A DNA stretch of 64,000 nt from Pseudomonadota bacterium (GTDB taxonomy: Bacteria; Pseudomonadota; Alphaproteobacteria; Rhodospirillales; Magnetospirillaceae), in the NCBI GenBank assembly GCA_021781575.1, contig JAJXWP010000012.1, forward strand, positions 1-64,000, in the 5' to 3' direction. The position numbers and the translations under genes are program-made. Positions 49,647 to 58,314 of the stretch are shown here, piece after piece. How positions within the stretch are numbered: position 1 is the stretch's first letter; each line of letters opens with the position of its first letter. The notes beneath the pieces are model-generated. The model made no database searches. It saw only the letters and a program-made list of their open reading frames with translations, and was not told where the DNA came from.

Positions 49647-50774
49647 ATGGTTCCTCCGGTGTTACGATCTGTTAAGCTTGCCCTTCCAGCCGTCATGCTG
49701 GCCGCCGTGGCCGGCTGCGCCCCCGACTACTCGCCGAACACCTATGCCGCGTCAGCGGTCCAGCAGGCCAACAAGGTCGATCGCGGAGTGATCATCGGCT
49801 TCCGCGAGGTATCGATCAGCGAGAACGGCACGGTCGGAGCGGTCACCGGCGGCGCCGCCGGCGGCATCCTGGGATCCCAGTCCGGTGCAGTCGGCATCGA
49901 CGGAGCGCTCGGCGCGGTCGCCGGCACGGCGGTCGGCAGCCTGGTCGGCGCGACCATCGAGCATGCAACCGGGGACACGACGGGCTGGGAATACATTGTC
50001 CGCACCGCCGGCGGCGACCTGATCTCGGTCACTCAACGGGAACCCAAGCCGATCCCGCTCGGCCAGAAGGTGCTGGTGATTACCGGCAACCAGGCGCGCG
50101 TCATTCCGGATTATTCCGTCACAGCCGAGCCGCCGCCGAAGGCCGCCGCCGCCAACGAAGGCACCGAGGCACCGCAGCATCCGGCGGTGCCGGCACCGGC
50201 CGAGGCGTCCCCCGCCCGGACGCCGGTGGCCACCACGGTTGAAACCATAGCCGCACCGGAAAAGGCTACCGGCTCTGCCGCAACCACGCCGATCCCCGCA
50301 CCGGCCGCGGTCATGACGGAACCGATGCCGCCACCGGCGCCGGCAACCACCGAAACAAGCCCCGCTCCGACCGTGGTGGAGGCCCCGCTCGGGGCGGCTC
50401 CTGCCGCCGAAAGGGTTCCCGGCGCCGGCACCGTCCCCACCGCAGCAGCCTCTCATGCCCCTGGCCCCGCTCCGGCGGCAGACCTGGTTCCGACGACGAC
50501 ACCGGCCAGCGTGGAGATCACGCCGGCCGCGCCCCCTGCGGGCTCCGCGCCGGCGACCACCCCGATGGCCACCTCGGCGCCCGCCGCCGAAACGCCGCCG
50601 GTGCCGGCTCCCGCACAGCCTCAGGACACAGCGGCAGCGGCACCGGCAGCGGCAGCGGCAGCGGCAGCGGCACCGGCGCCGGCAGTGGCCCCGGCACCGA
50701 CAGCGACCCCGGCACCGACCCCGGCACTTCTGGCCGCGCCGAGTGCAAGCACCCAAGGCTTGCCATCCCCCTGA
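49647..50774 (+). CDS. Glycine-zipper outer-membrane lipoprotein with long Pro/Ala tail
   Basis: 375 aa. Lipoprotein signal with lipobox VAGC (Cys24) and a SlyB/17-kDa-antigen-type domain at 25-155: VDRGVIIGFREVSI, then the glycine zipper GAVTGGAAGGILGSQ ... GALGAVAGTAVGSLVG, and YIVRTAGGDLISVTQ. Unlike SlyB (about 155 aa) it continues for some 220 residues of Ala/Pro/Thr-rich low-complexity sequence, encoded partly by GC-rich hexamer repeats (50630-50740). The tail may span the periplasm or the peptidoglycan. The ribosome site before the ATG is weak. Confidence 0.8.
   Translation: MVPPVLRSVKLALPAVMLAAVAGCAPDYSPNTYAASAVQQANKVDRGVIIGFREVSISENGTVGAVTGGAAGGILGSQSGAVGIDGALGAVAGTAVGSLVGATIEHATGDTTGWEYIVRTAGGDLISVTQREPKPIPLGQKVLVITGNQARVIPDYSVTAEPPPKAAAANEGTEAPQHPAVPAPAEASPARTPVATTVETIAAPEKATGSAATTPIPAPAAVMTEPMPPPAPATTETSPAPTVVEAPLGAAPAAERVPGAGTVPTAAASHAPGPAPAADLVPTTTPASVEITPAAPPAGSAPATTPMATSAPAAETPPVPAPAQPQDTAAAAPAAAAAAAAAPAPAVAPAPTATPAPTPALLAAPSASTQGLPSP
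50630..50740 (+). repeat. GGCAGC/GGCACC-type hexanucleotide repeat inside a lipoprotein gene
   Basis: Tandem near-copies of a 6-base unit (GGCAGC, GGCACC, GGCGCC) run through the 3-prime part of the lipoprotein gene, encoding Ala/Pro runs. Because the unit is a multiple of three, slippage would change tail length without a frameshift. Confidence 0.7.
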
Positions 50775-50785
50775 AGGATACCGCC

Positions 50786-51340
50786 ATGAAGACACCCGCT
50801 CCGATCCTGGCTCTTGCCGCCGCGCTCACTGCCACCCCGGCGCTGGCCGCCGATTTCAGCCTCACCAGTCCGGACATCGCATCCGGCAGGCCGATCGCCG
50901 AGCAACAGGTCTATGACGGCTTCGGCTGCAGCGGTGGCAATGTCTCTCCGGCGCTGGCCTGGCACGGCGCCCCGGCCGGGACCCGCAGTTTCGCTCTCAC
51001 CGTATATGACCCCGACGCGCCGACCGGCAGCGGCTGGTGGCATTGGCTGGTCTTCAACCTCCCTTCGACGACGACGGAGGTTCCAACTGGCGCTGGAAAT
51101 GCCGACCACCCTCTGCTCCCGGCGGGCGCCGTGCAGGGGCGGACCGATTTCGGCAAACCCGGATATGGCGGCCCTTGCCCGCCCAAAGGCGACAAGCCTC
51201 ACCGCTATGTCTTCACGGTGTACGCGCTGAAGACGGCCACCCTGCCCCTGGATGCGGCATCGCCGGCGGCCATGGTGGGGTTCTACATCCACGCCAATAC
51301 CCTGGCGAAGGCCAGCCTGACCGCCACTTACGGCCGCTGA
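50786..51340 (+). CDS. YbhB/YbcL-type PEBP family protein, secreted
   Basis: 184 aa. Signal peptide (cleavage near ALA-AD, residue 21), then the bacterial PEBP fold: FGCSGGNVSPALAW, the DPDAP anion-binding motif (VYDPDAPTGSGWWHWLVFNLP), GYGGPCPPKGDKPHRYVFTVYAL. Bacterial members resemble Raf kinase inhibitor protein, but their physiological ligand is not established. Starts 11 bases after the lipoprotein stop and is probably co-transcribed. Confidence 0.92.
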   Translation: MKTPAPILALAAALTATPALAADFSLTSPDIASGRPIAEQQVYDGFGCSGGNVSPALAWHGAPAGTRSFALTVYDPDAPTGSGWWHWLVFNLPSTTTEVPTGAGNADHPLLPAGAVQGRTDFGKPGYGGPCPPKGDKPHRYVFTVYALKTATLPLDAASPAAMVGFYIHANTLAKASLTATYGR

Positions 51341-51452
51341 CCGGCGGCCGCGCCTGCGGCGCACCGGGCAAGACGATATAGGGTCGATTGATTTCGATCC
51401 TGGCGATCATCACATCCGGCGTGGATGTCGATCCCAACCGTGGAGCCCAAGA

Positions 51453-51866
51453 ATGGATCTCAAGCTTCCGTTGTTCCTGACGGCCGCGGGCACGCTGCTG
51501 CTGCTGGCCGCCGGCCCGGCCGCCGCGGCTTCGCAGCAAAATGCCCGGCAGGAAATTGCCACCGCCGCGGCCCATGCCGGCATGGCCGCCAATGCCGCCG
51601 ACCTGACGATGGTGCATGCCCATCTGCATCACGTGATCAACTGCTTGGTCGGCCCACACGGCGCGGCCTACGACGCCACACAGGAAGATCCCTGCAAAGG
51701 GCAAGGCGCCGGCGCCATTCCCGATACGACCTCCGCCGGGACCAAGAAGAACCTGGAAGCGGCCTTGGCGATCGCCCGGACTGGGGCCCGCGACACCAGC
51801 ATGACCACCGCCAAGGAAAAAGCCGAACAGGTGCAGTCCCGGCTCACCAGCGCCTTAGGCAAGTAG
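51453..51866 (+). CDS. Secreted helical protein, unknown function
   Basis: 137 aa. Signal peptide MDLKLPLFLTAAGTLLLLAAGPAAA, then a helical mature part with a His-rich stretch (MVHAHLHHVINCLVG) and two Cys (NCLVG and DPCKG) that might form a disulphide or bind metal. Small exported proteins of this kind occur in alphaproteobacteria; no function is known to me. GGAG precedes the ATG. It follows the PEBP gene by 112 bases on the same strand. Confidence 0.7.
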   Translation: MDLKLPLFLTAAGTLLLLAAGPAAAASQQNARQEIATAAAHAGMAANAADLTMVHAHLHHVINCLVGPHGAAYDATQEDPCKGQGAGAIPDTTSAGTKKNLEAALAIARTGARDTSMTTAKEKAEQVQSRLTSALGK

Positions 51867-52334
51867 GGCGCCGCCGCGATCCCGCCGGAGCATCGACTGC
51901 AACGGCGGGGCACTGCGCCAAGTCGCCCTTGTCATCGTCATCCAGTTGTTCAACCTCCGCAAGGCCGCAAACGGGAGAAGGAACGATGAGAACACCCGTC
52001 TTGGCAGGCACGAGCCAGAACAATACACCTCACGAAAACTATTATTATTATTCGTTAATAACAAATGATGGGTTTGTTGAAAATTAATACCTATTTTTGC
52101 TTATCCATGGCGTTTCTTATTAGATAAGACAATAGATGCAGTCTTTTCCATCCTTCCGAAAGTCGTTAGAACATGGCGGGTGGCAGCCTCGCCGTCTTGC
52201 AATACAAAAAGTCAGTGCCATGCCCCCGCGCCCAGAAAAACATCAAATCAAACTTGTTTTCGGCCGCCGGATTCTGGAAAACATCTGCAACGCCATCTAC
52301 ACTGGCGCCATGGGATGGGAATACGGCAACACTT
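51867..52334. other. AT-rich intergenic region upstream of the ABC-like gene
   Basis: About 470 bases with no convincing gene. The central part (about 52020-52130) is very AT-rich (runs of TTA) compared with its surroundings and probably holds the promoter of the downstream gene. Open frames here are short and lack ribosome sites. An alternative start for the ABC-like protein lies at 52173. Confidence 0.45.
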
Positions 52335-54212
52335 ATGGACGCCTTGAAAACTGCGAATAACGGTGGGCCGGATGTTTCCCCCGTAATCGGCAAGCCACCG
52401 AGCTTCATCCTCCGCTTCCTTGCGCTGGCCGGCCCCTACTGGCGCTCCGACGAGAAATGGAAGGCTCGCGGGCTGACCGCGGTGCTCGTTGTGCTGACCG
52501 TCGCCCAGGTGGTGTCGCCAATCCTGATGAATCTGTGGAGCGAAAAGCTCTTTGACGCCCTGGAACAGCACTTGATGCGGCGGTTCCTCATCTTGGTGGC
52601 GTTCTTTGGCCTCATCATGCTGGCCAACCTCGCGGTAACCAGCGTGCACCTGGCGGTCAAACGCCAATTGCAGTTGGGCTGGCGCCGCTGGCTCACCCGC
52701 CATGTTCTGGACGACTGGATGACATCAGGGCGTCACTATCAGGTGACGCACATGCCGGGCGACCACGACAACCCCGACGGGCGTATCGCCGAAGACATCC
52801 GCATCGCCACCGAATCCGCCATCAACCTGGCTCATTCGCTGTTTTATTGCCTGCTGCTGCTGATCAGCTTCACCAAGATCCTGTGGTCCCTGTCCGGGCC
52901 GGGGCAGTTCGCCCTTGGCGGGGTCGAACTGCAGATACCCGGACACCTTGTCTGGATCGCGCTGATCTACGCCGCCATCGGCACGTCGGTAGCCATATGG
53001 CTGGGCCACCCGTTGGTTCGAGCGGTCAACAACCGCCAGACGCACGAGGCCAACTTCCGTTTTGGCCTGGTTCATGCCCGGGAAAAGTCTGAGGCGATCG
53101 CCCTGATTCGCGGCGAAAAGGACGAGCGGCGGCGCTTTTCCGAACTGTTTCTTGACGTCGCGGCAGCGTGGAACCGACAGACCTCGGCGATCCTGCACAT
53201 CACCATGTTCACCTCCATATGGTCGGTGTTGTCCACTGCCTTCCCCATCTTTGTCGGCGCGCCCCGCTATATTTCCGGCTCCATCACCTTGGGCGCCTTG
53301 ATGCAGACGGCTCAAGCCTTCCAGCAGATGGAGGGGGCGCTGTCCTGGCCCATCGACAATCTAGGCCTGGCCGCCGAATGGAAGGCTTCGGTTGAACGGG
53401 TGTTGGGCCTGCACGATGCCCTGACCCGCCTGGCCGAGGAGGTCGAAGACGGCGACGAGCATCGCATCGCCATCGCCGCCGCCGGCCGGCCGGTGCTGGC
53501 CTTCCACAACCTGTCGGTCAATGACCCCGACGACAAGATCGTGATCAGCGACTTCTCGGCCGAAATCGGACTGGGTGAGCGGGTATTAATTTCCGGCGAC
53601 CCGGGTGCGGCGGTCAAGCTGTTCAAGGTGGTCGCCCGGCTATGGCCGTGGGGGCGCGGGCGCGTCGAACTGCCCAACGACGCCACCATCTTCTTCATGC
53701 CTCAACGCCCTTACCTGCCCATCGGCACGTTGCGCGGTGCCATCAGCTACCCCGACGGGCCGGATGCGTTTAGTGACGATCAGGTTGTGGCCGCGCTGAA
53801 ATCGGTCGGCCTGGATCATCTGCTGGAGCGTCTGGATGATATCCAGGCCTGGGAAAAGGTGATACCGGCCGGCGATCAGCAACGGCTGGGCTATTCGCGC
53901 CTGCTGCTGCACCGCCCCAATTGGATCTTCATCCAGGAGGCCACCAACGCCCTGGATCCCGAGGGCGAGGAAGACATGATGCGGCTGGTGCAAGCCGAGT
54001 TCCCCCAGGCGACGATTCTCACCGTCGGCTATCACGCCTCACTGGAAGCCTATCATCAGCGCAAACTGGTCTTGGTGCGCGCCCCCGACGGGCTGGTACT
54101 GATCACCGACCGCCGCCGGGCGCCGCGTCCATCGAAATCGAAGGTCGGCCCCGGACGGTTCTACAGCCAGCTGCTCAAGCTGCTGGGGCAGACGACCGGC
54201 GAACCGACCTGA
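52335..54212 (+). CDS. SbmA/YddA-like ABC membrane protein with degenerate nucleotide-binding domain
   Basis: 625 aa from the ATG at 52335; the 54 codons upstream to 52173 look non-coding. About six membrane helices in the SbmA/BacA-related ABC fold (RWLTRHVLDDWMTSGRHYQ, NPDGRIAEDIRIATESA are its hallmark). The C-terminal domain is ABC-ATPase-like but lacks the essentials. Walker A near 422 reads SGDPGAAVK, without G-K-S/T. The signature reads PAGDQQR instead of LS-GEQQR. Walker B near 533 reads FIQEATNALD with Gln for the Asp. ATP hydrolysis is unlikely. It may, like SbmA, use the proton gradient, or be regulatory. Overlaps the opposing beta-glucosidase by 38 bases. Confidence 0.85.
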   Translation: MDALKTANNGGPDVSPVIGKPPSFILRFLALAGPYWRSDEKWKARGLTAVLVVLTVAQVVSPILMNLWSEKLFDALEQHLMRRFLILVAFFGLIMLANLAVTSVHLAVKRQLQLGWRRWLTRHVLDDWMTSGRHYQVTHMPGDHDNPDGRIAEDIRIATESAINLAHSLFYCLLLLISFTKILWSLSGPGQFALGGVELQIPGHLVWIALIYAAIGTSVAIWLGHPLVRAVNNRQTHEANFRFGLVHAREKSEAIALIRGEKDERRRFSELFLDVAAAWNRQTSAILHITMFTSIWSVLSTAFPIFVGAPRYISGSITLGALMQTAQAFQQMEGALSWPIDNLGLAAEWKASVERVLGLHDALTRLAEEVEDGDEHRIAIAAAGRPVLAFHNLSVNDPDDKIVISDFSAEIGLGERVLISGDPGAAVKLFKVVARLWPWGRGRVELPNDATIFFMPQRPYLPIGTLRGAISYPDGPDAFSDDQVVAALKSVGLDHLLERLDDIQAWEKVIPAGDQQRLGYSRLLLHRPNWIFIQEATNALDPEGEEDMMRLVQAEFPQATILTVGYHASLEAYHQRKLVLVRAPDGLVLITDRRRAPRPSKSKVGPGRFYSQLLKLLGQTTGEPT

Positions 54213-55518
54213 TCAGCTCGGCATACCAGCGGGCCGAAGCCTTGGGGGTGCGCTTCTGCGTCTGGTAATCGACGTGGACAAGACCGAAGCGCTGGCTGAG
54301 GCCGCTGCCCCACTCGAAATTATCGAGCAGGCACCAGACGAAATAGCCCCGGACATCGGCTCCGGCACGCATGGCCTCGCCCATCGCGTCGGTGTACACC
54401 TTGAAGAAGTTGATCCGGTGTTCGTCGTTCACTTGGCCAGCGGCGTCGGGCTGATCATCGCCGCCGCAGCCGTTTTCCGTAACGTAGATCGGCATGCGAT
54501 AACGCCGGCTGATGGCCAACAGCTCGTCGCGGAACATGTCTGGGAACACCGGCCAGCCGACGCCATAGGTCGGCGCATCCTCCGGCGTCTCCCCCCAGGT
54601 GAACCCCCAGGTGGTGTCGGCGTCGGCCCGGGCGAAAATCGGGCCGTAATGATTGAGGCCGAACCAGTCGATGGGGCGGCAGATGCGGGCCATGTCGCCG
54701 GCTTGCACATAAGGTTCGATCGCCCGGGCGATCTGCGGCGGATAATGGCCGAGCAGCTGCGGATCGGGAAAGGCCAGATTCCAATGCTCGTTGAGCAGGT
54801 CGGCGGCAGCCTGGTTCTCCGGCTTGCCCCCCTCGGGCAGCACGATCTGCCGGTTGTGAATGGCGCCGATCGAAGCGCCGGGCACCAGGCCGCGCAACAC
54901 GTCGACGCCGGCGCCGTGCGCCAAATTGACATGGTGGATGGCCCGCAGATGGCTTACCCGGTCGGTTACGCCCGGCGCTGCCCAGTTGATGGCGTAGCCG
55001 AACAAGGTGAACACCGAGAACTCATTGAAGGTGATCCAGCGCTTGACCCGATCGCCATAACGGCGCGCCGCCAGGCAGGCATAGTCGGCAAACCAGCCGG
55101 CGGCGTCGCGGCTGGTCCAACCGCCCAGGTCGTCGAGGGCTTGCGGCAGATCCCAGTGGTAGAGCGTCAGCCATGGCTCGATTCCCGCCTCCAGCAGTCG
55201 GTCGATCAGGCGGTCGTAGAAGTCGAGGCCGGCTTGGTTGATCGCCCCGCGGCCGCGCGGCAACAGGCGCGGCCAAGCCACCGAAAAGCGATAGGCGGAA
55301 ACGCCCATTTCCTTCATCAGCGCAATGTCTTCAGGGTAACGGTGGTAATGGTCGCACGCCACGTCGCCGGTGGTGCCGTCGCCGACGCCGCCTTTCATCC
55401 TGCACCGGGTATCCCAGATACTGGGACCGCGGCCGTCCTCGGCCACGGCACCTTCGATCTGATAGGCAGAAGTCGAGGCACCCCAAACGAAATCATGCGG
55501 GATTTGCGGCAAAGCCAT
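54175..55518 (-). CDS. GH1 beta-glucosidase (first copy)
   Basis: 447 aa retaining glycosidase of family 1, releasing glucose from beta-linked disaccharides or aglycones. N terminus FVWGASTSAYQIEGAV; acid/base Glu near residue 166 in TFNEF (TFNEP in most members); nucleophile Glu near 348 in YVTENGCGG; NHYGP and the C-terminal CLLDNFEWGSGLSQRFGLVHVDY. The ATG at 55518 has GGAG four bases upstream. No signal peptide, so cytoplasmic. A second GH1 gene lies 2.8 kb downstream (58315-59643), sharing the same layout but diverged throughout. Confidence 0.94.
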   Translation of the reverse strand: MALPQIPHDFVWGASTSAYQIEGAVAEDGRGPSIWDTRCRMKGGVGDGTTGDVACDHYHRYPEDIALMKEMGVSAYRFSVAWPRLLPRGRGAINQAGLDFYDRLIDRLLEAGIEPWLTLYHWDLPQALDDLGGWTSRDAAGWFADYACLAARRYGDRVKRWITFNEFSVFTLFGYAINWAAPGVTDRVSHLRAIHHVNLAHGAGVDVLRGLVPGASIGAIHNRQIVLPEGGKPENQAAADLLNEHWNLAFPDPQLLGHYPPQIARAIEPYVQAGDMARICRPIDWFGLNHYGPIFARADADTTWGFTWGETPEDAPTYGVGWPVFPDMFRDELLAISRRYRMPIYVTENGCGGDDQPDAAGQVNDEHRINFFKVYTDAMGEAMRAGADVRGYFVWCLLDNFEWGSGLSQRFGLVHVDYQTQKRTPKASARWYAELIRSVRRSSAPAA

Positions 55519-55651
55519 CGCGCCCTCCGAAAATGCAGACGAACGCAGCCAATCACAGACCGGCGCCAAGATAAAATGAAAAAGGACATCGGAGGGTGTT
55601 CCGCGGACCGCGGCAATCCGTCCGCCGCCGGACAAGGGTTCGTCTTCTTCG

Positions 55652-56740
55652 TCAGCAATCGGTAGCCGAAACGCAATTCCTGCCACGCCGCTTCGACAAA
55701 TACAGCTGGCGGTCGGCCTCCCGCATCAACGCATCGACCGTCTGGATCTTCGCCGTCATGGCGGCGACACCGATGCTGATCGTCATGGGGAGCCTCTCGG
55801 CGCCGCAGGAACAGGCCGACTGGGCCACGGCGCCCCTCAGCTTCTCGGCCACGACGGTGGCTTCGGCCAGCGACGTTCCAGGAAGGAGAACGGCAAACTC
55901 CTCGCCGCCGATGCGGCCGAGAAGATCCTCGGCGCGGACAGTCAACCGCAAGGTATCGGCGATATGGCGGATTGCCTCGTCACCGGCCGGGTGGCCGTGG
56001 GTATCGTTGATGACCTTGAAATGATCGATATCGAGAAGCAGCAGGCTCAACGGTTCGACATGCCGCAGCGCGCGCGCCACTTCCCGACCGAATTGCTGTT
56101 CGAAGCTCCGCCGGTTGTGCAAGCCGGTGAGGTAATCCGTATCCGCATATTTCTGCAACTGTTGGTCGATATGCGCCCTGGTCTTCTCGGAAGAATAAAT
56201 GAGAAGCGCCGCCGTCGCACAGGCCCCGGCCAGATTCGAAGTCGCTTCTCCCGTCATGTGGATGGGCTTCCACAGCATCAAGCCGATGGCCCCGGCATAG
56301 AACAGCCCGCCAGCGACAACACCCTTGCGTTGACCAAGGAAGGGGAAGGCGATGGCAGGAAAAACAGGCAGCCAAAGCACCACCTCGTCGTCCGGCCACC
56401 CGCTCCATAGCATGTAGAGCATTTCCGCACCCGCCATGGCCACCGCGCCGAGAAGCATTTCCTCGACCCTGCCGCTGCGCCGCAGGTAAACCGCCATGAT
56501 GGAAAACGCCACGGCGCAGATGGCTTCCGCCACGCCCTGGTCGACATGCGCCGTCATGAAGCTGTCGAGCGGAGCAAATACCGCGTTTACCGCGATGCCG
56601 ATGCCAAGCGCCCATCTGGTCAGGAACAGGCGCCGGCGACGGGGATCGTCCTGCCATGACGACTCGGCGCCATGCAGCTTTCGGGTTGGGGTCTTGCCGA
56701 ATAATCCCCCCGTCGGGCGGTTCACATTCCACTGATTCAT
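55652..56740 (-). CDS. Membrane-anchored diguanylate cyclase (GGDEF)
   Basis: 362 aa. About six hydrophobic helices over residues 40-190 act as a membrane sensor of unknown type. The C-terminal GGDEF domain (about 200-355) has DTDYLTGLHNRRSF, LLLDIDHFKVINDTHGH and the catalytic GGEEF near 279, with an inhibitory RxxD site (RAED) five residues ahead. All residues for c-di-GMP synthesis are present. The 5-prime flank (56741-56900) is AT-rich and likely holds its promoter. Confidence 0.93.
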   Translation of the reverse strand: MNQWNVNRPTGGLFGKTPTRKLHGAESSWQDDPRRRRLFLTRWALGIGIAVNAVFAPLDSFMTAHVDQGVAEAICAVAFSIMAVYLRRSGRVEEMLLGAVAMAGAEMLYMLWSGWPDDEVVLWLPVFPAIAFPFLGQRKGVVAGGLFYAGAIGLMLWKPIHMTGEATSNLAGACATAALLIYSSEKTRAHIDQQLQKYADTDYLTGLHNRRSFEQQFGREVARALRHVEPLSLLLLDIDHFKVINDTHGHPAGDEAIRHIADTLRLTVRAEDLLGRIGGEEFAVLLPGTSLAEATVVAEKLRGAVAQSACSCGAERLPMTISIGVAAMTAKIQTVDALMREADRQLYLSKRRGRNCVSATDC

Positions 56741-57106
56741 CGCAAATGTGCCCGCCTAAACTATAATTTATATAGCCCCATACATAAGTATAATTTCACG
56801 CACCCTGTCAGAGAAACCCAGCCGGCCTCTCACTGTCATTAATAAATATTACCAGAGGAGAGGCATTTCAGCAATTTATCACATGCTTATCGGGGCTATG
56901 CGGCAACCCACTCTGGCTCTTGTCGATTTTCGGCATCAAGGGGCCACGGATGCCTCCGGGTTCCCCGCCATGCCAGACTGCATGGAACCGCGGGTGACAT
57001 ACAGGATGCCATCGCTAAATGGACCGAAGCTGAGGGCCAAGGGCTGGTACTGCCAAATCACCAAACCCTGCGCCAAGACAGGGAAAGACGATGGCGACGG
57101 CGGTGC
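56741..57106. other. Intergenic region, AT-rich near the cyclase
   Basis: About 370 bases between the diguanylate cyclase start and the hairpin after the beta-rich protein gene. The 56741-56880 part is AT-rich and suits a promoter on the minus strand, but no clear -35/-10 was found. A short open frame at 56883-57134 on the plus strand is not convincing. Confidence 0.4.
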
Positions 57107-57129
57107 GCGGCGCCAACCCGTGGCGCCGC
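57107..57129 (-). terminator. Perfect 9-bp hairpin after the beta-rich protein gene
   Basis: GCGGCGCCA (57107-57115) and TGGCGCCGC (57121-57129) flank ACCCG, 13 bases past the stop of the gene at 57142-58113 on the minus strand. No T-run. Probable terminator. Confidence 0.45.
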
Positions 57130-57141
57130 CTTGATGTTGTT

Positions 57142-58113
57142 TCAGACCGCCGCAGCCAGTGCTGCCGGCAGCTCCGCCAGCTGCGCCTTCAGCCCCACCA
57201 GATCCACCGCCGTGCCGGCGCCATGTGCCACTTCGGTGTAGACACCGTGGCCGGCGGCATCCTCGAAGACGACGTAGCGGCTGTGATTGCCCCAACTGAT
57301 CGCTTCCTCGACGAAGCCGGGCTCCAACTGAGTGAAAGCCACATGGCTATCGGGCATCACCGCCATTGTGGCACCATCGGCCTTGACCATCGCCGCCGCC
57401 GTGACCGTTCCATCCGACCCGATGGCGAACATCGCGCGGTGCCCAGGGTCGACATCCAATGCCGTGGCGGAACCGCCTTGGGCAATGAACGTGGTCGAAC
57501 GGGCCGCGACGACATAGGCGGTGCCGTCCGCCGGCTGGCCGAATGTGACGGTCTTCACTTGGTTGCCTTCGACCCAACTCTCGGTGATGCTGCCCGTGGC
57601 GACCGTGAAAACGGCATCCGACGGAGGCGTGACCGTTTCCGTGTGGCTGACGACGCCAAAGGTCACGGTACGGGTTTCGGCGGTAACGGCGCCCCCCGCG
57701 ATGGTGAAATCATAGACCAGGGTCCCGCCGTTCGGCAGAGCGGCTGACGGCTGGGCGACGGTGAAACTCGTCTCGGTCACCGCGTATTGCGTGGTACTGC
57801 CGAATTCAAGGCCGTACTGAATCACCTGCGTGCCGCTGCTTTGGCTGATTGTTTCCGTCATTGTTCCGGTGCCGATGACGAAGCTGTCATTGGCGGACAG
57901 CGGCACATCGTATAGGTGGGAACCCCGAACCAGCTGCTCGGCCGTCACCTGCCCGTCGGAAATGATGAATTGGTAGCCCGCGGAAACGGATGCCTGGGAC
58001 GGGCCGTGAGATTCTTCGCCCCAATGCCGGCCCCAGCCCCACCCTCCTTCATCAGTCGGATCCGAATGGGCCGCGCGGTTTTGGTTGATCACCTCGGAGT
58101 CGAAGCTCCCCAT
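57142..58113 (-). CDS. Beta-strand-rich acidic protein of unknown function
   Basis: 323 aa from the ATG at 58113 (AAGGAA upstream). No signal peptide; it opens with MGSFDSEVINQNRAAHSDPTDE and a Trp/Gly/His segment (EGGWGWGRHWGEE). The rest is Thr/Val/Ser-rich with many short beta-strand stretches (TMTETISQSSGTQVIQYG, ETRTVTFGVVSHTETVTPP, NQVKTVTFGQPADGTAYVV). The pattern of FVIGTGTMTE / FTVATGSITES suggests two imperfect internal repeats. It could be a secreted or surface protein exported by a type I route, but no RTX nonapeptides are visible. No family recognised. Confidence 0.7.
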   Translation of the reverse strand: MGSFDSEVINQNRAAHSDPTDEGGWGWGRHWGEESHGPSQASVSAGYQFIISDGQVTAEQLVRGSHLYDVPLSANDSFVIGTGTMTETISQSSGTQVIQYGLEFGSTTQYAVTETSFTVAQPSAALPNGGTLVYDFTIAGGAVTAETRTVTFGVVSHTETVTPPSDAVFTVATGSITESWVEGNQVKTVTFGQPADGTAYVVAARSTTFIAQGGSATALDVDPGHRAMFAIGSDGTVTAAAMVKADGATMAVMPDSHVAFTQLEPGFVEEAISWGNHSRYVVFEDAAGHGVYTEVAHGAGTAVDLVGLKAQLAELPAALAAAV

Positions 58114-58314
58114 GGAATATTCCTTTCTCGTCAAGGCAGCGGCGAAGTGAGCCGCGCCAGGCGAACCTAGCCGAAAGGAAAAGATGGCGGCTGTTACCCC
58201 TTTGGGATTAACCGGTGATCGAACGGTGACAATTCGAAATCGATCCAGCGGGGAACCCCCACCCGCCGCCTGGGCGGTACCCTGGCCCGATTTTGCCGAT
58301 GCCGCCTCGGCCGT

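Noticed and set aside
54274-55665. Plus-strand frame of about 460 codons opposite the first beta-glucosidase
   Set aside because: Shadow of a strongly conserved GH1 gene.
56883-57134. Possible small gene of 83 codons on the plus strand
   Set aside because: Poorly placed ribosome site, mixed composition, and it runs over the hairpin that follows the minus-strand gene.
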